In this document: piece by piece, positions 7,077-12,285 of the stretch
Layout: every line of letters begins with the position of its first letter
How positions within the stretch are numbered: position 1 is the stretch's first letter
NCBI GenBank assembly: GCA_041497995.1
Contig: JBGQHM010000192.1
Location: 1 to 12,285, forward strand
From: DATKMS01 sp041497995
GTDB taxonomy: Bacteria > Desulfobacterota > Binatia > HRBIN30
Direction of reading: 5' to 3'
DNA: 12,285 bases
Program-made: the position numbers and the translations under genes
The notes under the pieces: generated by a model
What the model was told of the DNA's origin: nothing
Databases searched by the model: none
What the model saw: only the letters and a program-made list of their open reading frames with translations

Positions 7077-7697
7077 ATGAAAGGGAACGCGATGGCAGCA
7101 CCTGGTGATGCGGGCATGCGCGTCCACGGCGTGGGGTTTCTCTCGCGCCTGCGCGCGGCGACGGGTCAGCCGCTGGAAGCCGCCGACGCTTTCGGGGAAA
7201 GCTTCCTGCTGTCGCGGCTCAGCGACGCGGTGCAGTGGGGACGCAAGTATTCCTTCTTCCCCTATCCGTTTGTCACCGCCTGTTGCGGTATGGAGTACAT
7301 GTCCGCCGCCGGGCCGCGTTTCGATCTCGACCGTTTCGGCGCCGCGCTGCCGCGCTTCACACCCCGGCAATCGGATCTGCTTATGGTCGTCGGCACCATC
7401 ACCCATCGCCTGGCGCCCGTGCTCCGGCGCGTGTGGGAACAGATGGCGGAACCCAAGTGGGTCGTCTCCTTCGGCGCCTGCACTTCGTCGGGTGGCCCGT
7501 ACAACAACTACGCCGTCGTGCAGGGCATTGACACGATCATCCCGGTGCATCTGTACATCCCCGGTTGCCCGCCACGTCCGGAAGCCGTGCTGGATGGCCT
7601 GATCAAGCTGCAAGAGCGCGTGCAGACCGAACGCGGCAACCGCCACTTGCCGGAAAAACACGGCAGCGGCCGCGCTCTGCTGGACGGCCAGGACTGA
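7077..7697 (+). CDS. nuoB: NADH-quinone oxidoreductase subunit B (NuoB)
   Basis: The peripheral-arm subunit of complex I that carries cluster N2, the last iron-sulfur centre before quinone. All four [4Fe-4S] ligands are visible: the adjacent pair Cys69-Cys70 in FVTACCGMEY, Cys135 in FGACTSSGGPYNNY, and Cys164 in PGCPPRPE. The 206-residue product has a normal core with an N-terminal arm of about 50 residues before the conserved YSFFPYPF segment. The start at 7077 is chosen for AGGA six bases upstream. ATG at 7092, with AAGGGA before it, is an equally reasonable alternative; both lie in the same frame. It opens the plus-strand nuo cluster, and nuoG follows after 5 nt. The usual partner nuoA is not upstream. 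Confidence 0.96.
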   Translation: MKGNAMAAPGDAGMRVHGVGFLSRLRAATGQPLEAADAFGESFLLSRLSDAVQWGRKYSFFPYPFVTACCGMEYMSAAGPRFDLDRFGAALPRFTPRQSDLLMVVGTITHRLAPVLRRVWEQMAEPKWVVSFGACTSSGGPYNNYAVVQGIDTIIPVHLYIPGCPPRPEAVLDGLIKLQERVQTERGNRHLPEKHGSGRALLDGQD

Positions 7698-7702
7698 GGC
7701 GC

Positions 7703-9307
7703 ATGCCGACCATTACGATTGACGGCCAGACGATCGAAGCACCGGCCGGCGCGATGCTCCTGCCGGTCGTCCTCGAGAACGGCGTCCACGTTCCGCACTA
7801 CTGTTGGCATCCGAAGCTTTCCATCGACGGCAGCTGCCGCATGTGCCAGGTCGAGGTCGAGGGCAGCCCGAAGCTGGTGATCGCGTGCAACACGCCGATC
7901 CGCGACGGGATGGTCGTACGCACCAAGACGCCCGCGGTGGAGAACGCGCGCCGCGGCGTGATGGAGCTGTTGCTCGTCAATCATCCGCTCGACTGCCCCA
8001 TCTGCGACAAGGCCGGCGAGTGCCTCCTCCAGGACTATTCCTTCGCCTACGGCAGCCGCCGGGCTCGCACGCAGGAGCCGCGCCGCAAGCTCGAGAAGCG
8101 CAAGGATATCGGGCCGCGCATGATCCTCGATCAAGAGCGCTGCATCCTCTGCCGCCGCTGCGTGCGCTTCACCCGTGAGATCACCAAGACCAACGAGCTC
8201 GGTGTCTTCAACATGGGCGACCACACCACGCTCGACATCCTCGCAGACAAGCCGCTCGCCAACGACTACTCCATCTGCACCGCGGACGTCTGCCCGGTGG
8301 GCGCGCTGGAGAGCAAAGACTTTCATCACAAGCTGCGCGTGTGGTTTCTGAAGAAGACGGAGAGCGTCTGCCCGAGCTGCTCGAACGGCTGCAACATCAC
8401 CGTGCATCACTACCGCGACCGCATCTGGCGCATGATGCCGCGGCGCAACGACGCGGTGAACGATACGTGGATGTGCGACCACGGGCGGCTCACGTACAAG
8501 CACGTCAACAGCGTCGATCGGCTGCGTCAGCCGCTGATCCGCCGCAACGGCCAGCTCGAAACCTGTGAATGGGATGAAGCGCTCACCAGCGTGGCCAGCG
8601 CACTGCGGCGGGTCGCACGTGACACGAGCGGACGCGGCATCGCGGCCATCGCTTCTCCGCATCTCACCAACGAAGAGAACTTTCGTTTCGTGCAGCTGCT
8701 GCGTAACCTCGGCGTCAGCACCATGGGCGTGGCTGTCGTGATCGGCCAGAGCGACGACTTGCTGATCAAAGCGGAGAAGGCTGCCAACGCACGTGGCGCA
8801 CGCGATATGGGCCTCGTTGCAGGCGGCGGCCTGCCGGCGATCATCGCGGCTGCCGCGAAGGGTGAGGTCCGCGTGCTCTACGTGTGCGGGCCGGACCTGT
8901 GGGAGACCGCCGACCCGCAGCAGCTCGACAAGGCGCTCGAGGGTGTCGAGTGCCTGATCGTTCAGGACATCGTGCGCTCGCCGCTCGCAGAGCGGGCGCA
9001 GATCGTTCTCCCGTCGCTGACATTCGCGGAGAAGAGTGGCACGTTCACCAACTTCGCCGGCCGCGTGCAGCGGCTCCATCAAGCCGTCAACCCACCAGAG
9101 GGCCAGCTCAGTGACGGCGATATCTTCTCGCGTCTGCTGGCCTCCGTCACCGAAGGGCTGCCCAGCTTCGCACCCGCCGCCGTGTTGGAAGAGATCGCTC
9201 TGGCCGTGCCGGCGTATGCCGGTCTGACGGTCGATCGCGTGGGTCCGTTGGGTTGGCAGCTGCCCGACGCCAGTGTGCAGCCGGCGCCGGCCGGAGCGAC
9301 GGCCTGA
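7703..9307 (+). CDS. nuoG: NADH-quinone oxidoreductase subunit G (NuoG), short form
   Basis: The iron-sulfur electron-wire subunit of complex I, 534 aa against 783 in Thermus and about 908 in E. coli. The cluster ligands can be read directly. The [2Fe-2S] centre has Cys34, 45, 48 and 62; the next [4Fe-4S] centre has His94, Cys98, 101 and 107; the following one has Cys147, 150, 153 and 197. A fourth [4Fe-4S] motif, CxxCxxxCx27C, is at Cys223, 226, 230 and 258 and matches the N7 cluster present only in some bacteria. The molybdopterin-oxidoreductase-like domain after residue 270 is much reduced: it keeps its start (about 285-340) and a later part (about 385-480, GEVRVLYVCGPDL to SGTFTNFAGR), with the central portion missing. 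The ATG at 7703 has GAGG just upstream. The stop shares one base with the nuoI start. Confidence 0.94.
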   Translation: MPTITIDGQTIEAPAGAMLLPVVLENGVHVPHYCWHPKLSIDGSCRMCQVEVEGSPKLVIACNTPIRDGMVVRTKTPAVENARRGVMELLLVNHPLDCPICDKAGECLLQDYSFAYGSRRARTQEPRRKLEKRKDIGPRMILDQERCILCRRCVRFTREITKTNELGVFNMGDHTTLDILADKPLANDYSICTADVCPVGALESKDFHHKLRVWFLKKTESVCPSCSNGCNITVHHYRDRIWRMMPRRNDAVNDTWMCDHGRLTYKHVNSVDRLRQPLIRRNGQLETCEWDEALTSVASALRRVARDTSGRGIAAIASPHLTNEENFRFVQLLRNLGVSTMGVAVVIGQSDDLLIKAEKAANARGARDMGLVAGGGLPAIIAAAAKGEVRVLYVCGPDLWETADPQQLDKALEGVECLIVQDIVRSPLAERAQIVLPSLTFAEKSGTFTNFAGRVQRLHQAVNPPEGQLSDGDIFSRLLASVTEGLPSFAPAAVLEEIALAVPAYAGLTVDRVGPLGWQLPDASVQPAPAGATA

Positions 9308-9864
9308 TGGCGACGCGGACGATATCCGTCTCCCGGCCGCGGCCGATGCCGCGTGGTGGAACGGTGGGCACATGGCTCTTCGGTGCGCGGGCCTTACTCA
9401 AGGGCATGGCCGTCACCAATCGCCACTTCATGCGTAACCTGTGGGGCTTCATTCGCCGGAAGCCAACGGTCTTCACCGTGCAGTACCCGGAGCATCGCTT
9501 CCCGTTCCCCAACGCGTTTCGCGGCATGCCCGTCCTCGTGCAGATGGACAACGGCAAAGAACGCTGCGTGGCCTGCGGTCTGTGCGAGTGGGCGTGCCCG
9601 ACGGACTGCATCACCATCTATCCCGCAGAGACCGCCGACGAGATCGAGCGCCACCCGGACGTCTTTGATATCGACATGTCGCGCTGCATGTTTTGCGGCC
9701 TGTGTGAGGAAGCCTGTCCCGAGGAAGCCATCGTCATGAGTCACAACGTCGAGATCGGCGCCTTCTCCCGGCGCGCCACCCTCTGGCACAAAGACGACCT
9801 CCTGACCCCGGTGTCCAAGCTCGACCCACGCCTGCAGCACATCCGCCGCGGCTACGACCGATGA
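9307..9864 (+). CDS. nuoI: NADH-quinone oxidoreductase subunit I (NuoI)
   Basis: The 2[4Fe-4S] ferredoxin-like subunit that carries clusters N6a and N6b and links NuoG to NuoB. In the 185-residue product the two motifs are CVACGLCEWACP (Cys87, 90, 93, 97) and CMFCGLCEEACP (Cys127, 130, 133, 137). The N-terminal amphipathic segment (about 20-50, GTWLFGARALLKGMAVTNRHF) fits the helix that lies against the membrane arm, and the conserved VQYPE is at 58-62. The ATG at 9307 overlaps the nuoG TGA by one base, and the gene's TGA overlaps the nuoCD ATG by 4 nt. Its place between nuoG and nuoCD is unusual; it normally follows nuoH. Confidence 0.96.
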   Translation: MATRTISVSRPRPMPRGGTVGTWLFGARALLKGMAVTNRHFMRNLWGFIRRKPTVFTVQYPEHRFPFPNAFRGMPVLVQMDNGKERCVACGLCEWACPTDCITIYPAETADEIERHPDVFDIDMSRCMFCGLCEEACPEEAIVMSHNVEIGAFSRRATLWHKDDLLTPVSKLDPRLQHIRRGYDR

Positions 9865-11582
9865 GTCAAGACATTCTCGAGCGCCTGCGCGAACGTTTTC
9901 CGAACGACGTGCTCGGCATCGACCGCTACCGCGGCGATGCCTGCGCCACGCTGCGTCCCGAATCAGTCGCGGACGTCGCCCGCTTCGTCAAGGACGATCC
10001 GGCGCTGCGCTTCGACATGCCGATGGACGTCACAGCGGTGGACTACATCGGCCAGGAGCCGCGCTTCGAAGTCGTCTACCACTTGTACTCCACAACGCAC
10101 CACCATCGCTTGCGCCTCAAGGCGCGCGTGCCGCAACAGGACCCGACTCTGCCCAGCATCACGCCCGTGTGGGTGGGCGCAAACTGGCTGGAGCGGGAGA
10201 CCTACGACATGTACGGCATCCGCTTCAGCGGCCACCCCGATCTGCGCCGCATCTATCTGTACGACGAGTTTGAGGGCCACCCGCTGCGCAAGGACTATCC
10301 CAAGGAGAAGCGCCAGCCGTTGATCGGTCCCGGATCACGCCGGGGCGCCTCGGTCGGTGAGGAGCATCCCTACGCCGTCGACCTGCCGGCGCCGGTCAAC
10401 GGTAAGGGTATGCTCGGCTCGGAGTTGATGCGCGTGCAGCTCGGCCCGTCGCATCCGGCGACGCACGGCACCGTGCGCATCGTCGTCGACCTCGATGGCG
10501 AAACCATCGTCAACGCCGACGTCCAGGTCGGCTATCTGCACCGCGGCTTCGAGAAGGAGTGCGAGAGCGGTTTCTACTATCAGGCCATTCCGTACACCGA
10601 TCGCCTCAACTACGCGTCGGCGATCCTGTGCAACGTCGGCTTCTGCATGGCGGTGGAGAAACTCTTCGGGATCGAAACCCCGCCGCGCTGCCAGTTCCTG
10701 CGGGTCATGTCAGGGGAGCTCGCACGTATCGCCGACCACTTCCTCTGCACCGGCGCGACCGCACTCGAGCTCAATGCCTTCAGCGCATTCCTGTACGGCT
10801 TGCAAGCGCGTGAGGTGATCTGGGATCTGATCGATGCGCTGTGCGGCGGTCGCGTCACCAGCAACTACATTCGCATCGGCGGCGTCAGCGCCGACCTACC
10901 CAACGGCTTCGCCGAGCTGGCTCGTACGAACATCGCCAAGGCGCTGAAGCTGCTCGACGACATGGAGCAGCTCTTGTTGGAGAACCCGATTTTCCGCGGC
11001 CGCATGGAAGGCGTTGGGCACCTCCCCGTCGACGAGCTGATCGCGTACGGCGTGTCCGGACCGTTGCTGCGCGCCGCCGGCGTCGATCTCGACCTGCGCC
11101 GCGCGCAGCCGTATCTGGTCTACGACCAGCTCGACTTCGACGTGCCGCTCGGCTCGCACGGCGACAACATGGATCGCTTCCTGGTTCGCGTCGAAGAGAT
11201 CAAGCAGAGCGCCCGCATCGTCGACCAATGCCTGCGGATGATGCCGGACGGTCCGGTCGACACCGATGACCCGGCGATCCGCTGGCCGGGTAAATCGCGG
11301 GTGTACAATCGGATGGAAGAGCTGATCGATCAGTTCAAGCAGGTCACCGAAGGACCCAAGCCACCTCCCGGCGAAGTGTACGTCGCCACGGAATCGGCCA
11401 ACGGCGAGATCGGCTACTACCTGGTCAGCGACGGTACCGGCAAGCCGTACAAGTGTCGCGCCCGCACGCCGAGCTTCTCCAACACACAACCGCTGTCGCG
11501 CATGATCACAGGCCGACTCCTGGCCGACATGGTGCCGACGTTCGACATGATCAACATGATCGGAGGCGAGTGTGACCGTTGA
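9861..11582 (+). CDS. nuoCD: NADH-quinone oxidoreductase fused subunit C/D (NuoCD)
   Basis: A single 573-residue polypeptide joining NuoC (about 1-150) and NuoD (about 187-573), as in E. coli (about 600 aa). NuoC is recognised by WLERETYDMYGIRFSGHPD (109-127) and the PLRKDYP end (141-147). NuoD opens with LGPSHPATHG (194-203), whose His198 corresponds to the quinone-binding histidine of Nqo4/49-kDa subunits. PYTDRLNY (244-251) supplies the equivalent conserved tyrosine. The linker (about 150-186) is Pro/Gly-rich. The nickel-binding CxxC pairs of [NiFe]-hydrogenase large subunits are absent, so this is a true complex I subunit. ATG overlaps the nuoI stop by 4 nt, and the stop lies 11 nt inside the next gene. 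Confidence 0.97.
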   Translation: MSQDILERLRERFPNDVLGIDRYRGDACATLRPESVADVARFVKDDPALRFDMPMDVTAVDYIGQEPRFEVVYHLYSTTHHHRLRLKARVPQQDPTLPSITPVWVGANWLERETYDMYGIRFSGHPDLRRIYLYDEFEGHPLRKDYPKEKRQPLIGPGSRRGASVGEEHPYAVDLPAPVNGKGMLGSELMRVQLGPSHPATHGTVRIVVDLDGETIVNADVQVGYLHRGFEKECESGFYYQAIPYTDRLNYASAILCNVGFCMAVEKLFGIETPPRCQFLRVMSGELARIADHFLCTGATALELNAFSAFLYGLQAREVIWDLIDALCGGRVTSNYIRIGGVSADLPNGFAELARTNIAKALKLLDDMEQLLLENPIFRGRMEGVGHLPVDELIAYGVSGPLLRAAGVDLDLRRAQPYLVYDQLDFDVPLGSHGDNMDRFLVRVEEIKQSARIVDQCLRMMPDGPVDTDDPAIRWPGKSRVYNRMEELIDQFKQVTEGPKPPPGEVYVATESANGEIGYYLVSDGTGKPYKCRARTPSFSNTQPLSRMITGRLLADMVPTFDMINMIGGECDR

Positions 11583-12285
11583 GACGGGTATGGCGGTAAG
11601 CGGCGCGACCTCCCGCACCGCTGGCCACGTACTCTCGGCCGAGTGCCGCGAGAAGATTCTCACGGTGCAGAAGAACTATCCGCAGTCGCGCGCCGCGGTG
11701 TTGCCCGCACTGCATTTGGCGCAAGCGGAGGTTGGCTATCTGCCGCGTCCCGTCGTTGACGAAGTCGCCGAGTTGTTGGACGTCCTGCCGATCCAGGTGC
11801 AGGAAGTCGTATCGTTCTACCCGATGTTCCATGCGGAGAAGGTCGGTCGGTGCCACATCCAGGTGTGCACCAACATCGCCTGCGCACTGTCCGGCGCGCG
11901 CAAGCTGGTGCGCCGCCTCGAGTCGGCGCTCGATCTCCGCGAAGGCGAGGTCACCGCAGACGGGAAGTTCTCCATCGCCGAAGTCCAGTGCCTCGGGTCC
12001 TGCGGCACCGCGCCGGTGGTGCAGGTCAACAACCTGCCCTACCACGAGCGCGTGACGAGTGAGCAGGTCGATCGCTTGTTGAAGAGCGACAATCCCGCGG
12101 ACTGGGCCGGCGAGGCGCCGCAGGTGTCGATGATTCCCGACGGTGTCGAGGGCTACCTGCTCCCACCGAACGGACAGTCGCGCCGCTCGATCGACGAGTA
12201 CATCGCGGTTGGCGGGTATCAAGCCGCGCAGAAGGCGTGGAGAGAGATGACGCCCGAGGACATCGCCGAGGTCGTGAAGTCCTCC
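11572..12285 (+). CDS. nuoEF: Fused NADH-quinone oxidoreductase subunit E/F (NuoEF), 3' end beyond window
   Basis: The NADH-input module of complex I. The frame from GTG at 11572 stays open for 238 codons to the window edge. Residues about 20-172 form a complete NuoE thioredoxin-like [2Fe-2S] domain with ligands Cys99 and Cys104 (CTNIAC) and Cys140 and Cys144 (CLGSC). A linker of about 35 residues follows without a stop. From about 205 the sequence is the NuoF N-terminus (SIDEYIAVGGYQAAQKAW, then MTPEDIAEVVKSS). The FMN/NADH-binding core and the NuoF [4Fe-4S] site lie outside the window. The GTG is chosen for the strong GGAGG at 11562-11566, five bases upstream inside nuoCD; ATG at 11590 is the alternative. 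An internal NuoF start, such as the GTG or ATG near residues 185-187, cannot be excluded. Confidence 0.88.
   Translation, partial: MTVETGMAVSGATSRTAGHVLSAECREKILTVQKNYPQSRAAVLPALHLAQAEVGYLPRPVVDEVAELLDVLPIQVQEVVSFYPMFHAEKVGRCHIQVCTNIACALSGARKLVRRLESALDLREGEVTADGKFSIAEVQCLGSCGTAPVVQVNNLPYHERVTSEQVDRLLKSDNPADWAGEAPQVSMIPDGVEGYLLPPNGQSRRSIDEYIAVGGYQAAQKAWREMTPEDIAEVVKSS

Noticed and set aside
7565..7702. A longer nuoG starting inside nuoB at 7565
   Set aside because: The extra 46 residues are an Arg/Ala-rich shadow of nuoB. The standard NuoG opening (MPTITIDGQTIEAPAG) starts at ATG 7703.
7508..9373. A 621-codon open frame on the minus strand opposite nuoB/nuoG
   Set aside because: It is antisense to NuoG, whose four cluster motifs prove the plus-strand frame. 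The His/Arg/Ala-rich product shows no recognisable family.
9861..11582. Hydrogenase (Hox/Hyd-type) rather than complex I
   Set aside because: NuoB has the adjacent CysCys pair of N2, and the NuoD part lacks the nickel-binding CxxC pairs while keeping quinone-site residues.
10896..11663. A 255-codon minus-strand frame opposite nuoCD
   Set aside because: It is antisense to the conserved NuoD domain, with no recognisable motif and no ribosome binding site of note.

Overview
The window is GC-rich, densely coding bacterial DNA. It reads as two blocks on opposite strands that diverge at about 6846-7076. The RpoD is a proteobacterial-style primary sigma factor with a long non-conserved insert between regions 1.2 and 2.1, and complex I has a NuoCD fusion. 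Together these suggest a deltaproteobacterial-grade organism (Desulfobacterota, Myxococcota or Binatota-like). That placement is inference; no rRNA or other firm marker is present.

Minus strand, read from 6845 down to 1. A small heat-shock protein (Hsp20) overlaps by 4 nt a large Lon-type protease whose AAA-like module has lost its recognisable Walker motifs. Next comes a 281-nt spacer with a good sigma70-type promoter, then rpoD with a shortened region 1.1. A 51-codon gene of unknown function with a strong ribosome binding site follows. Last are a DUF47/PhoU-like protein and a PiT-family inorganic phosphate transporter, which is cut by the left edge. These cover protein quality control, housekeeping transcription and phosphate uptake.

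Plus strand, from about 7077 to the right edge: a tightly packed complex I (NADH:quinone oxidoreductase) cluster in the order nuoB, nuoG, nuoI, nuoCD, nuoEF. Junctions are a 5-nt gap and then overlaps of 1, 4 and 11 nt, so this is very likely one operon. It holds every subunit of the soluble peripheral arm: the NADH/FMN module (NuoE-NuoF), the NuoG electron wire, the NuoI ferredoxin-like subunit, and the quinone-site subunits NuoB and NuoCD. No membrane subunit is seen. The canonical order A-B-C-D-E-F-G-H-I is not followed, and NuoE runs in frame into the start of NuoF, which is cut by the right edge.

The most notable points are the rearranged complex I order with the NuoE-NuoF fusion, the hsp20 and apparently ATPase-dead Lon-like pair, the short RpoD N-terminus, and the small unrecognised gene after rpoD. 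I saw no mobile element, CRISPR array, tRNA or rRNA. No gene-free stretch exceeds 300 bases.
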